Positions 12,438-24,556 of a stretch of 64,000 bases of DNA are shown here, piece after piece. A model generated the notes under the pieces. That model was given only the letters and a program-made list of their open reading frames with translations, had not been told where the DNA came from and did no database searches. Both the position numbers and the translations under genes were made by a program. The stretch spans positions 36,856,553 to 36,920,552 of the forward strand of contig NC_091147.1 in NCBI RefSeq assembly GCF_041381155.1, in the 5' to 3' direction. The stretch is from Argopecten irradians (lineage: Eukaryota; Mollusca; Bivalvia; Pectinida; Pectinidae). Position 1 is the stretch's first letter. The number at the start of each line of letters is the position of its first letter.

Positions 12438-12904
12438 CTAATCCTCACCTTCTGAACAATTTAATTAAAAAATAAATAAACTGTATGTACTTATTGCACT
12501 GCGATGTAGTTGTTAAGATTGTGTTTTTTGCAGTACTGACAAAATCATTTTCATCTCCTATTAGTTCTTTAAAACATATACATGTACATAGCAAGTATTA
12601 TAATTGTCACACTGTTGAATGAAATAGTAAAGGCCCACTATCTTTCCGAAACAGAAATCAAAAAATTCCTCAAAACATTACTAACCTCAGAGGACATATA
12701 TAGATGGCCTAAGATAAGGTTAAAACAAAAAACGAATGTAAGATCCAATGTGTTAACTATATTAACAATGAATAGTCGTTTCTACAACGTAGTGAACTAA
12801 CGTGCGGTAATTAAGTCGACGGCGGGAAGCATAAGACGACCCGCGTTATGAAAAATAACATTTTATTTATTTTTTAATTGAATTGTTCAGAAGGTGAGGA
12901 TTAG
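12438..12904. mobile_element. MITE family E with ~43-bp terminal inverted repeats
   Basis: The left end (CTAATCCTCACCTTCTGAAC, continuing through AATTTAATTAAAAAATAAAT) is the reverse complement of the right end (ATTTATTTTTTAATTGAATT, then GTTCAGAAGGTGAGGATTAG) with about one mismatch over some 43 bp. The 72-codon frame inside (12582-12800) has no recognisable domain and is probably chance. A decayed partial copy is at 27668-27815. Confidence 0.75.
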
Positions 12905-14071
12905 TGTTGTATTAACGGTAAGTTTATAATTTTTGCGACTCTATGAAATCATCATGCTCGTTTTACATTGTTGCTTATGCAAATAAAAGCTGTTTGGGAA
13001 TAAAAAGCTCTTTTTGAATCATGCATATAAAAACTACGTCACGTATGACTTTAAAGCGTTAGCACTATAGACGAGACAATAGTTATGAGCGTGCTGACAT
13101 CTCCAAAAATACACAAACATTCCACACTGAGCACACGTGAACGTGTCCTTGAATGACTGTATTAGCTGATAGCGATTGTGTGTCATTATTGCATTATTGG
13201 CAAACCCAACGGCAGGTGAAATGATAAAATGGGCTGTTTTATTTGTTTACTTTACTAAAAGTCATGTAAGACGGCTTCCCCGTTATGCAATGTGTTGCCA
13301 ACAGTGTTGTTGAAGATTTCCGAAAGTATCCACAGAAAACAATTGGTAGTTAGAATGATACTTTTTTACTGGGTTTTGGTATCAAAAAATCAAATCATTT
13401 CATGTATAAAGTTGAAATGCAATTTATAAATATACATATTTATACATAGAATAAATAAAATATAGGAAACAGCAAGATATATATTCAAGTGGAATGTTCA
13501 ATATATACAACTGTAGCAGCAATTTTAATTAGATAGAAAGAACGGTATCCGTTAATGTATCATTACCACAATGATAATTATACAAACACTAAGGGATCAA
13601 TTTGTTCCCGTACTTGTAAGATTTTTAAAACATTTTGAAATTAGCATCAACGATGCCACTTCATTGATTAATCCGGAAAGATGTAAAGTATTTATCAAAT
13701 TACCAAAACAATATACAACAATTAACCTGGGGGGAATATATATATATCACATAAAACTGAAAAAACATACAAATATATTTGATGGAGATATACTCGATTC
13801 GTATTTTAAGTTTATATAGATGCGTTGTTAATTTTTGGAATACAATACATTTTTATTTGATCAAAATAGCCTACGTAGATTCCAATTTAGTTTGCTAACT
13901 CATGTAGAAGAACACAGCGACATGCGATCATACACAGATATATTAAAAAATGGAAACACGTACATTATACATTGCCTCGAATGGTCTTACATTTGAACAT
14001 GCCCTTTGTAGTTTGCCTATCTGGCCGATGACCTATATGATATCCATATGTCGCTTCCCAAGACTCCAAAG
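12905..14071. other. No gene recognised
   Basis: AT-rich DNA. The small plus-strand frames at 13571-13819 and 13950-14237 show no signal peptide, repeat or familiar motif, and I do not call them genes. Confidence 0.4.
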
Positions 14072-14128
14072 TATATATACCAAAGTAACCAATCCTAAAG
14101 GCACGATTGTTACCGACCGTCCAGATAA
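14072..14128 (+). promoter_or_regulatory. Possible TATA box and 5' non-coding exon of gene A
   Basis: TATATATACC at 14072 is followed about 30 bases later by a short segment that ends at a consensus donor, GTAAGT, at 14129. Because the start codon of gene A sits 3 bases after an acceptor-like TTTTCAG, an upstream non-coding exon is expected; this is the nearest candidate I can see. TATA-like and GTAAGT-like strings are common in AT-rich DNA, so this is weak. Confidence 0.2.
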
Positions 14129-14129
14129 G

Positions 14130-14786
14130 TGTAAGTTATGCTTTCTCTATACGAATTTCTTTAATGCAACACTAAGAATTTGTATTTATCTAACATTGGG
14201 ATGCAGTCTTAAAGTAAATATACAAGCTACCAGGTAAAATTATTAATGTCAATATACAGTCTTCAGCCATGAATAAAACGGTTGTTCAATCATATCCCAT
14301 CCAAGTTATGCAGATTTAGAATGTGTCTTTAGTTTCTGTTGTCTGATATTGTACGATGTGTGAGGAAACAGTCCTGATAAAAGTACAATTATTTGTAGCA
14401 TATGCCGTGATCAGGTGGCCGTTAAGGACCTTTTGTTTTATGTTATTTTAAATCAATATTTCCAGCGAATATAATTTTTTCATGAAGAGATCATACAATT
14501 ATTGATAACTAAATAAATGAAATCATTTATAACAGAATTGGAGATTATTTGCATGCACGTGAAATGCATGAACTTCTATCAAAGAATGTGTTTTTTTATT
14601 CTTTGTTTGTTATTAGTGGGTGTTTAAACAGAGAGTAACTACGAGCGAACATTAAATGGTATAATAAGTTCAAATATAAAAATAATCAGTATAATGCAAA
14701 AACTTATCAGCCTATAATATGCATACATCCATACAAGTATATATTATGAAAATAGCTCATATCGAGCTCACGGGGGTAATTTTAGC
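14130..14786. other. No feature recognised
   Basis: AT-rich DNA, presumably 5' intron or upstream sequence of gene A. Confidence 0.4.
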
Positions 14787-15010
14787 TACTGTTTATTTAC
14801 CAATATTCGCGTGGGTTTTAATTTTGCAAAATTCGCGAAATAATCCTAACTCGCGAAATTTAAAACCTCGTGAAATTGTTCAAAAATCATGATTACATTA
14901 TGTCACATCATTTTCAGCGTCAAAAATGGTGATTCGCAAAAATAAAAACCCACGAATAAATTGCAAATTCACGAATTTTCACGCCCTCAAAGTTTAACAC
15001 CTATACAGTA
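14787..15010. mobile_element. MITE family B copy abutting gene A
   Basis: It starts TACTGTTTATTTACC and ends TATACAGTA. The interior is rich in TTCGCG / CGCGAA motifs in both orientations (TTCGCGAAAT, CTCGCGAAAT, TTCACGAATT). It ends about 20 bases before the splice acceptor of the first coding exon of gene A. Related copies are at 18196, 25343, 37793 and 50143. Confidence 0.7.
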
Positions 15011-15034
15011 TTATATATGCACCATTTTCAGACC

Positions 15035-18000
15035 ATGAAGATCTTCCTCCTTGCATGTCTCTTGGCTGGGGCCAACGCCAGTTTCTTGGACTCCCTGTCA
15101 GGGGCCATTTCCAGCGTCGGGGAAACTTTAACATCTGCAGCCTCTAGCACACTCAACACGCTCACCAGTGGTGACGTCGGAGCTATCGTCCAAAATGTCG
15201 TTTTGCCAGGTATTTGTTTGTTCCGTTGTTTGATTATTTTAACGTCCTTTTAACAGTTATGGTCATGTAAGGGCGGCCTCCCATGTATGCAGTGTGTAGC
15301 GTGTGTGATGTGCGAGGTGCGTGTTTTGGGAGATTGCGGTATGTTCGTGTTATGTCTTCTTGTATAGTGGAACTGTTGACCTTTTTATAGTGATTTATCA
15401 CTGAGTCATGCCGCCGAAGACACAAAGCAACACACCTCACCCAGTCACATTATACTGACAACGGGCGAGCCATAAATATGAATGCGTGGACAACTACAAG
15501 GCATTATGACGAGGTTAGATGTTTTATTAATCTTGATTTACGTATTATTAAATATCCAGGATCATGAAACAATCTTAGTCTTTTGACGTATATGTATCTA
15601 TTCATAAATGACATATCTTTTTGTAACGTCATCTATGATTGGCTAAGTCTAAAATTAAGACAGTTTTGGAGCCTGACACCATATCAACGAAATTCAAATT
15701 CAAATCATTCTTATTTAATAAGGCATGCATGTGCGTTATGAGTGTCTCCGTACTTGGATATTGCGTTTCATTCCAGCCATGCTTATTTGCTATACAAACT
15801 TGTTGTTAATTATGCCGACCACCTCAAACTCTGATCTTAAAAAGATACTAATAAAATAATAAAATTAAACTAATTTGTAAAGTTGATTTCTATTAGTTTC
15901 TCTATATGTTATTGATTGGTGAAATACATTTACAGCAAATACCATTCAGTAGTGCCCGTCTGCAATGCGGGATGTGTGTAATGAGCGATTAATTTGTTTT
16001 CCAAGTTAATTAAGAGGAAACTTCAGATGAAAATAAATCTTTAAATCTTACTATGCTAATGTGTTAGTAGAGTGCATGAATGGAGGACGTAACATAAAAA
16101 AGAAATACAAGCAATGACGCCATTGCATTGAGTATTATCAATCGACATGATCATGTAAAGCTAAACTTTTATTTCACAGTTGCTGAAAAGGTCGCTCTCG
16201 CCTCTTTATTGGGAAAACGTGAACAGTCGTAAGTTATTTATACTATTTATGAATATATCCGTCTCAATATCACAGGATCATGCCAGACAAATCTTCACCT
16301 CTACAAATCCTGATTTGGTAGCATTACAATTAATAGCTTCATCAATGTGTCCCCTTGTAAATGTTATGCGTAATAGGCCTAGAAAGTAAACTATTGCTTA
16401 CTGTATATTCGCAAAGTATTACCTTTGCTATGTTCACGGAGCATTACATTTCGCTATATTCGCGGATCATTACATTTTGCTATATTTGCGGGGTATAACA
16501 TTTAGCTATGTTCACAGGAGATTGCATTTTGCTATTCCGTATTTGCATATTACAGAGTTATCTGCCCTTGCGGGTAGATATCGATTGTGACTTTATGTGT
16601 TTACGAGCGAAACGTCATGATTTTATGAGAAAACGACGTGAATTGCGCTCAAAATAATGACAAATAATAACAAACGATCCCTACTCGCAAGAAAGTTAAC
16701 TGTATAACATGCAAGACGGAATATTCGCAGGGGATTATATTTTGTTATATGTGACGTAATGAAGTGACTTAAGCTTTAAAGACGGTGACTTCTCCCATCT
16801 TAAGCCTGTTGTACTCATGTGGCAATCGTAACATTACATACAGCCTTCTTTAAACCTCGTCTCATTCTTTTTTTCAAGTCTTGGCGAGACCACTAAATTG
16901 AAATTACAGTGGATATTGTCGGTATATTATGTCAGCTTCTTTTGAAACCTACCTATAAACTTATGTTTTGCAATCTAGACATGAGCCAACCGTCCAGGAA
17001 GTCTTAAGCCACGGCGCTCAAGCCGCTCAACACGTCCTTGGCCAGTATGCCTCAGAACTCCAACACTTCCATGAACAGATTGCCAGCCTGGACTTTCTGA
17101 AGGGAGATGTCGCTTCGTTTTTCCAGCAAATGCAACACTCAAAACGTAAGCTGATGTCAAACGTATTTATGCCATCTAAGAAATTCTCTATTTATGGATC
17201 ATCTAGGTACAAAGAATCGTGGAAATTATTTTTTATGTGTTTATTTTATTCGTGTGCTGTCGAATACAGAAACTATAAGCTATTTACACAGTCAGTCACC
17301 AGAACAAGAGAGAGCACTACAAAATTATATAACAAACACAGTAGGGCTACAATAACACATGACATGTTTAGTCGGCGAGTGGTGAATCTGTGGAACTCTC
17401 TTCCAAATTACGTAGTTGAAGCCCCAACTCTGAATGGTTTTTTAAACGTCGTTTAAATAAGAATAGAGCAAAACTCCTTTTAAATTTTACCAAAATTTGT
17501 ATACTGCGCAACCGGATAACAGTGAGTTATCGATACAAAAACGCACTAGACGTTAGATGACATCAGCTAACTATTGACGTCAAATAAGAGGTATGGATCA
17601 GGTATATCAGGTAACGGTTCATCACATTGCAATGGTGATGCAATTTAACGATTTAATGACGAAGAGTAGCATTCATTTGTACTGTAGTTCTTCCATATAC
17701 AGGTACAAAGTATATTTAGTTTCTTTGTTTTATACACGGATTCAAACAATTGCTTATCAATGAGACTAATACATGTTCCAGGTGATACACGATAACGTTG
17801 GTGTAGGACTACTATCTCCAGTGGTGACTGGACGTTGTAATCTTCCCTCTGCGCGGAACTTCATTCCGTCACCAATAGAAAAAAAACTGTCCCGCATAAA
17901 CTTGATCAGGTATCACGTGGTAAGAGAATTAGCTCGTCCATTCGCCATATAAAGAATTAAAACCAAAACATCCATGCTTAGAAAATTAATGAATACATTA

Positions 18001-19970
18001 CAGTTGTCCACAACACTGCCCTAGACAACATTGTTACCAGTGTAGAGAATGCGTTGACCCATCACCATAAGAGACAGGACAATGGACTCCTCTCTGGTCT
18101 GACTGGACTCTTTTCTTCTACTATTCAGGGACTAAAGGATGTGAGCATGCGCGTGATACCATAACTTTCATTTTGAGTTTGTAACTGTACCGTATTACTG
18201 TAAAGATGCTTATTTTCTCGGGGCTTTTAATTTCGCTAAATTTGTGGATCCATCAAAATTTGCTAAGTTAAAATCTCGCAAAATTTATCAAAATTATGGT
18301 TTTACATATTATAGTCTGTCATCTAAATGACGCTTTCAAAGTCTACTTAGATAATTCGTGAAAATAAACCCCCGCGAATAAAACTTCCAAACAGTAGATC
18401 GCGATAATATATATCCGCGAAATTATACAACTGTACAGTAATATCATGAAATATTTATGCCATTCAGATCAGATATTCCGTATTTGTATATATCAGTTAC
18501 TTCCCTTGCAACTAGGTATCGACTGTGACGTCATTATTTTGTGTGCGCAATTCACATAGTTTCTCTGAAATGTATGACGTTACCTTCGAAAATACATGAC
18601 GTCACGATAAAAACCTATACGCAAGGACAAGTAACTCTTTAAAATGTAAATACAGAATAACTTTATATGACGATATTTCTGTCATTCGGATCAGATATAA
18701 ATACAGTGATAATATTCTTGTCATTCCGATCAGATGTAACTTTTTTAAAAACTAACACAATAATCAATGAAAATAAAGAATTGAGATAGGAGAGAGAAAT
18801 TTAATCAAGTTCAAATTTTAAATTTGTCTAGGTTATCTCAAATACATATTGTAGGTCTATCTACGTGATTTAGTTCCATTGATGACGCTTGCCATTTCGC
18901 AAGTTTATAAGCAAAGCTGTCCAATAATTCATCTATGGTAAACCGGTCATACTAAAACACAATAACTTTACAATTGATTCCAACGCATTAAAACATCTAC
19001 TAGAATTTTACCTTGATTAATTTTTTACGAGAGAATTTTTTACTGTTTTTTTTCCAGCAATTTAACGGCGTCCACACCCAACTGTCCGGCGGATCTACTG
19101 ATATCCTTGGTGCTATTACTGGCCACATCGCACATCTGGGCGAGAGTCTGAGCCACATCAAGGATACCGGTGCAGCTCTACTGGCTAGTGGTCAGGAAAC
19201 TTTGGGCAATTTACAACAGACAGCCGGTACCCTGTTGCGTAAGTCGCTTCACATAGATCTCTATGTACTATTTTAAGTCAGATTGGCCTGGTTGTTTGGG
19301 CGGTTGATTATATGTAGTGTCCTCGATACCCCAGGGGTTACTTTCAATGCTGTTATATTCGTCCCTAAACTTATTCATAATGAAACAGTACAACTGACAA
19401 ATCCCAAGCCAATAATTTTAAATAACACCTTGTGTATGATACCATATGATTTTTATCAACTTGATTGTCCATATCAGAGCCTGGGATTAAATAATCAATA
19501 AATTGATTAATCAATTTTACACCAATTCCGCTTGATTTTGATAAATTGTTCTGAATCCTTTCGGAATCCATTAGATTAACCACAGCCTTTACTATAATAA
19601 CATTGATTTAGTAACCTCGAATGAAAGTGCTATTGATAATGTTCAAGTCCATGAGTTTAAAAATAGGAAACCAATATTTATCATATCATGGTCGTTACAA
19701 ATAACAAAGACAAAACCACTTACTCTGTTTTTCTTTCATGTCATTAATAGTAACAAATACTGTTGCACCTCATTGCTCCGGCCACCACTATTTACGGACC
19801 TCATACAGTCGCCGTTCTACCACTGTAGTTTTATTTGCGGATCGCCTTGATTAATCTTTAATTGTTCTGACGTTTCCTATTTGATTGCAGACCAAGCCAA
19901 TGCTGGGATACAAGGCCAGGCTGCCCAGGCTTTAGACACACTTCTCCATCCTGACCTCGGTTCCTCATAA
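15035..19970 (+). CDS. Gene A: secreted 262-aa precursor with two Lys-Arg sites
   Basis: Six coding exons join in frame: 15035-15209, 16180-16228, 16979-17145, 18004-18140, 19058-19238 and 19891-19970. The total is 789 nt, giving 262 aa plus stop; all introns are GT-AG, and AATAAA lies at 20022. The 49-nt second exon is required to keep the frame. The start follows an acceptor-like TTTTCAG, so a 5' non-coding exon is likely. Residues 1-15 (MKIFLLACLLAGANA) form a signal peptide. The rest has no cysteine and is rich in Ala, Leu, Ser, Gly and His in heptad-like, helix-forming stretches. GKR at 70-72 and KR at 153-154 (after HHH) are candidate convertase sites, dividing the protein into three parts; the last would begin with Gln, which could cyclise. 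I recognise no domain. Introns carry SINE, LINE and MITE insertions. The function is unknown; a lipid-binding or haemolymph/mantle secreted role is only speculation. Confidence 0.85.
15246..15480 (-). mobile_element. SINE-like repeat R1 in intron 1 of gene A
   Basis: On the minus strand it carries the R1 blocks in order: GTCAGTATAATGTGACTGGG, the ATAGTGGAACTGTT region, AACACGAACATACCGCAATC and CATGGGAGGCCGCCC. Sister copies are at 31405, 35945, 46395, 47870 and 53540. Confidence 0.75.
16533..16725. mobile_element. MITE family C in intron 2 of gene A
   Basis: The left end TTCCGTATTTGCATATTACA is followed by GAGTTATCTGCCCTTGCGGG. The right end contains CTCGCAAGAAAGTTAACTG and ATGCAAGACGGAAT, a diverged inverse of the left. 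Sister copies are at 18476, 26513 and 56346. Confidence 0.7.
17290..17500 (+). pseudogene. LINE 3' fragment in intron 3 of gene A
   Basis: The reading frame runs straight through the exon 3 donor into intron sequence and gives RVVNLWNSLPNYVVEAPTLN. This is the 'WN.LP..VV.APS.N.FK..L' signature that ends many non-LTR retrotransposon ORF2 proteins. A T-run slips the frame just after it, and the neighbouring frame continues as FFKRRLNK. It is intronic and dead, so the long open frame 16968-17456 is an exon plus read-through into this fragment, not a separate gene. Confidence 0.65.
18196..18440. mobile_element. MITE family B in intron 4 of gene A
   Basis: Bounded by TACTGTAAAGATGC and TGTACAGTA, with internal AATTTCGCTAAA, CTCGCAAAAT, CCGCGAATAAAA and CCGCGAAATT motifs. 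Confidence 0.75.
18476..18661. mobile_element. MITE family C in intron 4 of gene A
   Basis: The left end TTCCGTATTTGTATATATCA and the right end ATGTAAATACAGAATAAC are imperfect inverse repeats. The interior has CCCTTGCAACTAGGTA / TACGCAAGGACAAG and several TGACGTCA-like motifs. Three GTCATTC-GATCAGAT direct repeats flank it (18455, 18685 and 18720). Confidence 0.75.
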
Positions 19971-20879
19971 ATACGAAACAATCAATGGATTTATTTATGT
20001 ATTTATTATACTGAATTGTTAAATAAATCTATTAAATCCACTAGAACTTTGTTTCATTTTTTATGAAAAATTTTCGCTTTTGGTGAGGAAGTTTTTTTCT
20101 TATCTTGCCTGTGTATATATATCGAGTGCTATCTAAACGACTTTTCTCCAACAAGTGCAGCTTTTAACAAATATAATAATCAAGTATGATGCTTTCTGAG
20201 TTTTTCTATGATTTGTCGCATTGGCACAGAACTGGTCACCTTTATTAAAGTAACACTTCTGAGTTATCAGTCATACCTACTGATATCACAATCACAATAT
20301 CAAAATAAAACTGCTGATTTTTGGTATATATATATTCAGGTTACTGGAAGACCTTAGTTTAAACTATAGCTATGTACAGTTGTATGTATCCATACAATAT
20401 TTCTCTCATACGTTTTCTTTGTACAAAGCGTTTTATCTGTCATAAATAATGACAACATGGTATTTTGGTCTTCGAACCTTAGGAGGTAGGGGTCATATAC
20501 AGGATTTTCGACAATGTTTTAACGCGCGCCATTCAATATCTCTCTATTCAATTGCGTTCACGCCAACTTTAACGCGATAAAACACTGCTCAGTCCATATT
20601 TCGTCGTTGCTTAGTTGGAATGACTGAATATATAGTTCCGCGTATTGAACCTTATAAATGCTGTTTGTTTAATAATACAGAAGATCAACACTTTCAATTT
20701 TTTTGAAAATACATAAAGTCAATTAAAAATGATTATATATCAATAATTCAATTTTAATTGTAACAGGCATTTCAAATGGCTTAAAACTTACTTTATCAGC
20801 CCATGAAGGAAAAATGGCGTCAGCGTCTGTAATGTCGCTTCTGATTGGCTGATATAACGGTGTAACGATTTCATTGAAA
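19971..20879. other. 3' UTR of gene A, then intergenic DNA
   Basis: AATAAA at 20022-20027 marks the probable 3' end of gene A. Beyond it the sequence is AT-rich, with no exon or repeat family recognised. Confidence 0.5.
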
Positions 20880-20975
20880 AAGGCCTAAGTTTATTTAGAA
20901 TACACTCAGATTTTGGTTTCATATTCATCTCCATAATATAAAAATTCTATTCAAGTTAATCCTTAAATAATATTC
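20880..20975. mobile_element. MITE family D, single arm
   Basis: ATACACTCAGATTTTGG...CCATAATATAAAAATTC and TATTCAAGTTAATCCTTAAA match the right arm of the copy at 12266-12430. Confidence 0.6.
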
Positions 20976-22016
20976 ATTTAAAAAAACAATGAGGTATATC
21001 CTAAGCGGATAGGTAGAAAGCAGAATCTGTAGCAGTATAATTTTTCTTTTACCTAGCATTTATAATTTTAATGTAATGCATGTTAAATATATAAAAATGC
21101 ATTAAGTATAGAATTTGAAGGATTTTTTTAAAGAAAAATGTGACTTTTGCTTCTGAGCTGAACATATAAATCTTTGTTGACTGTACAAATGAAAAGACAG
21201 CTAATAGGTATATCAAACAGTATTAATTGACTTCTCATTATTTCCTGTATATTCGAACTCTGAGTACATACTCCCTATAAACTAAATGTAATTAAGTCAA
21301 CATCTGCTGGCTTTTATGAAAACAATGCTTTCAATTGTTGAATACAATATGCTCTTAAATATGTCCATGGGCAAACTGGTAAAACTTAAAATTATTTATA
21401 AAGTTTGCCTGTATAGACAATTCTTTTGGATTATTTATTTCTTTGAGTCTTACAGTCCATTAGAAAACTTGAGAAAATGTAATTAACTACAATCGATAAC
21501 GATTACCACATGCTTGCTTATATGTGACTCTAATATAACACAGTCACTTATACGACAGTAAAAGGTAACTTATGGGAGAGTTACACAATACGGGTGAGTA
21601 TGTCTCCGGGCATAATCCCATGATAATGTTATAGCACAACACACAACCAGAAATATTCTGTTATTTTTTACTCCAAATCACGAAAATAGTCCACACAATG
21701 CATACGAAAAGAATTTGATCCTCTATTAATACAGAATTAAAGTTTAATTAGAAAGCTGGTCCTCCTTTTTATAAGTTCACCATTTAACACATTTCCACAG
21801 CATTAGGGTAAAGTGTACCAATGCCCGAGTTATGCAGTTACAATTCAGGGCAGGGAAACCATTTGCTAATGCATCGTAAAATGCTATTTGTTCATTAATA
21901 AATATTTACTTGCATTGATAATTCCGACCTTTTTATTCAAATTTCATTTTTCCAATTTTTCAAAAAATTTAACTTTCAAAAAACCATGGTTAGGTATGTT
22001 TTTTTGTAATTTTTTT
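20976..22016. other. No gene recognised
   Basis: AT-rich intergenic DNA with no supported feature. Confidence 0.4.
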
Positions 22017-22171
22017 AAGCATTGATGTCACTATTTTTGAACTTCATCAGGTTATGAAGGAAATTTTGTTTGCAAACTGTGTTGATCCGCATAGGGGATT
22101 TTCGCAAAAGTTTGTAAACAAAATTTATTTCATAACCCAATGAAGTTCAAAAATAACTACATCAATGCTTA
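22017..22171. mobile_element. Foldback element, ~62-bp arms
   Basis: AAGCATTGATGTCACTATTTT (22017-) pairs with AAAATAACTACATCAATGCTT (to 22170). The middle of the arms, GAACTTCATCAGGTTATGAA / TTCATAACCCAATGAAGTTC, and AAATTTTGTTTGCAAACT / AGTTTGTAAACAAAATTT also pair. The loop is about 25 bases. No frame is present, consistent with a palindromic MITE. Confidence 0.8.
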
Positions 22172-23480
22172 TAATAAATTAATAAGACTATTTGATAATA
22201 TAAAATACGTTTAAACGTACGATTCCATTGATTTCCAATGGATTATTTTGTTATAAATCGATACGCGACGTCGACCCTGTTTTTGTACACCACTATGACT
22301 TTGACTATGATTTCCAAATCATCTAGTTTTACACTTATTTTTACATTGTATCTAATGTTTATGGCAACGTCTACTGTCAGCTTTCAAAATACAAGATGTC
22401 GACCAGTTGAATGCACAGCTAGGGCTCGGGTGATTTATCGGCTTAAACGTCCTGGATTTTCAATATACCCTATATTTTGTGACTCAATTTAGCATTGTAA
22501 ATAAATTCTAACATGATTGGACGGGATTAAGATTTTATTATCAAAGTAAAAGTCAATTCCAATGCTTTTCAGATTCCCGTACATCTACATGTATATGGCT
22601 TTGTTTACTTGTCTGTATTAGATAATGTCACATCAAAGTGTATAATCAGCCCATAAGCACAAGATGTATATTTTCAATGTATAGATTTCAAAATTATATT
22701 TTTTATATTAGATGAGTTTAATAGAAAAATGTTTATAGTGTACAAATACCACCGTAAAGACACCCGGATCTGATTTTTCAAGTTATATTTGCAGTAATTT
22801 TCATATTCACGAATCAAGAAGAGCTTTTGATACTGTATTCAACTCCAAAAAATGCCAACGATTTGAGAATTTCAAAACTTAGTATGCGATGGATTATGTG
22901 TTTTACTAAAGTTTATAATGCATCATACATGTTTGTCATTCCATGTGAAAGATTTTCACAGTTTAGTTCAACATTCCTAATGCTTTTTAATAGATTACTA
23001 AAGAAAAATTAACATGTCAACTTTTTCGCCCAATTATGTCACATATGATTTTAAGACCTTATGTTCTTTATGTGAACAATATAATTATTATATTTAAGAC
23101 CGATTTTTACTTTGTGTTGGGAGATCGGGGCCTGGTCACAATATAATGTCAACAAGAACATCAGTGGTCCCACTCCCTGTATGCTGAGCACTAACCTTTT
23201 TAACATGAACATACAAAATCACCGAATGATTACAGATTTGATCTCAGAACTTATAAATCAATCAGCGCTGGTACGAAATAAAACGTATTTCATTATTGTT
23301 TCCAAATTTAAAATGAACCGTTTCAACCTCCGACGGTGTGACAAAATTTCGTGATGAAGTGACGTATAGCATAACCTACATAAAACTGATAAGATAGTGG
23401 TTTTTTACCAACGAAATTTCATCATATTACGTTTGACCTTAAGATAAATGCTGAACCGGAACCGGAAACAAATATATATA
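22172..23480. other. No gene recognised
   Basis: AT-rich DNA. Plus-strand frames at 22238, 22827 and 23112 lack signal peptides, splice context or known motifs. Confidence 0.4.
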
Positions 23481-23570
23481 ATAACATTTATCCCACCTCG
23501 GACAGAAATTTCCGCAAATGAATGGGGGAGAGCTGGCACATAGTGACCCCCTTATATTAGTTATATAGCC

Positions 23571-23707
23571 AGTTACTGACTCCCTATAAAGGCATCGAGG
23601 GTCAGTAAGATGTATAGGGGGCGAGGGCGTAGTTATACAGTCAGTTACTGACTCCCTATAAAGGTATCGAGGGTCAGTAAGATGTATAGGGGGCGAGGGG
23701 TTAGCCC
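23571..23707. repeat. 72-bp tandem duplication upstream of gene B
   Basis: AGTTACTGACTCCCTATAAA begins at 23571 and again at 23643. The copies are nearly identical (GGCATCGAGGGTCAGTAAG / GGTATCGAGGGTCAGTAAG). It is bracketed by related sequences CACCTCGGACAGAAATTTCC (~23495) and CACCTCGGACAGAAATGTCC (~23944). Confidence 0.85.
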
Positions 23708-24170
23708 GAGTCTTTTATACTCATTACTTATCCTCTGACGAATGTATCGCATCGAGGAACATTGTTTTGTTTCATTAAGTCTTTGATTACAATTTTTTGT
23801 CAAGAATCGGAAATCATGTTGGCTAACGATACAAACAATCACCGCTTTTAAAATAATTCTTACGTGGGCCTATAAATAGGCCTAATGAAACAAATCATAT
23901 TGCATTATAATAAAATTTAATGACATTCTATAAAGTGTCATCGCACCTCGGACAGAAATGTCCCGAAATGATTGTCTTTAGACATAGACTGGGATGTGCG
24001 TTCCGGAATGGGATTATGATAAGTTTATGAATGCCTACTTATCAAATACACATTCCTTACCTTACACAATAGCATTTGAACAACATTAAAACAGTCTCAT
24101 GTTTTACACGTAACAAAATAGTATCTTACCGCCATAAAAGTCGTTATAAGCTGTTTACATGTTACACAAA
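23708..24170. other. No feature beyond the CACCTCGGACAGAAAT repeat
   Basis: AT-rich DNA upstream of gene B. The only recurring element seen is the short block at about 23944, shared with 23495. Confidence 0.4.
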
Positions 24171-24378
24171 ACTATTTAAAACCGGCTCAAAATTACGATA
24201 ACAATTCAACTTTAAAAAAAACATTATTCATATCATATCCGGGATATATCTAAGACAAGAGCCCACCGACATGTAAGATAGTACCTTGTGAGCTGTGAAG
24301 TATTCATTGGTGTTAAGTTTGGGCTTATCGACGACAACGTCGACTCTCCTTATCTCCTGGTGTACGATAGCGGTGGCA
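24171..24378 (+). promoter_or_regulatory. Probable promoter and 5' non-coding exon of gene B
   Basis: A TATA-like CTATTTAAAA lies at about 24172. About 200 bases on, a consensus donor (GGCA|GTAAGTAAAT) begins at 24379. The acceptor TTTGTTTCAG before the first coding exon at 24545 would define a 166-base first intron. The donor/acceptor pair is convincing; the TATA assignment is weaker, since CCATAAAAG at about 24131 is an alternative. Confidence 0.4.
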
Positions 24379-24556
24379 GTAAGTAAATATTTTATTTCCT
24401 AAAATAGCTACATAATTCAAGATTTACATGCTAACCTGTAAGGAAGACAAACACAGAGGTTATTTATAAAGTGTTGGTATGGGCAATTTCAGCAAGACTT
24501 AATTTATGTGAAAAAATGTAAATCAATTATATATTTTGTTTCAGTCTGATATTACC

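Noticed and set aside
12582-12800. 72-codon frame as a transposase or small gene
   Set aside because: It lies wholly inside MITE family E, is too short for a transposase and has no catalytic motif.
16968-17456. 162-aa protein as a separate gene
   Set aside because: Its first part is exon 3 of gene A and its second part is intron read-through into a LINE 3' fragment; the exon ends at a good donor at 17146.
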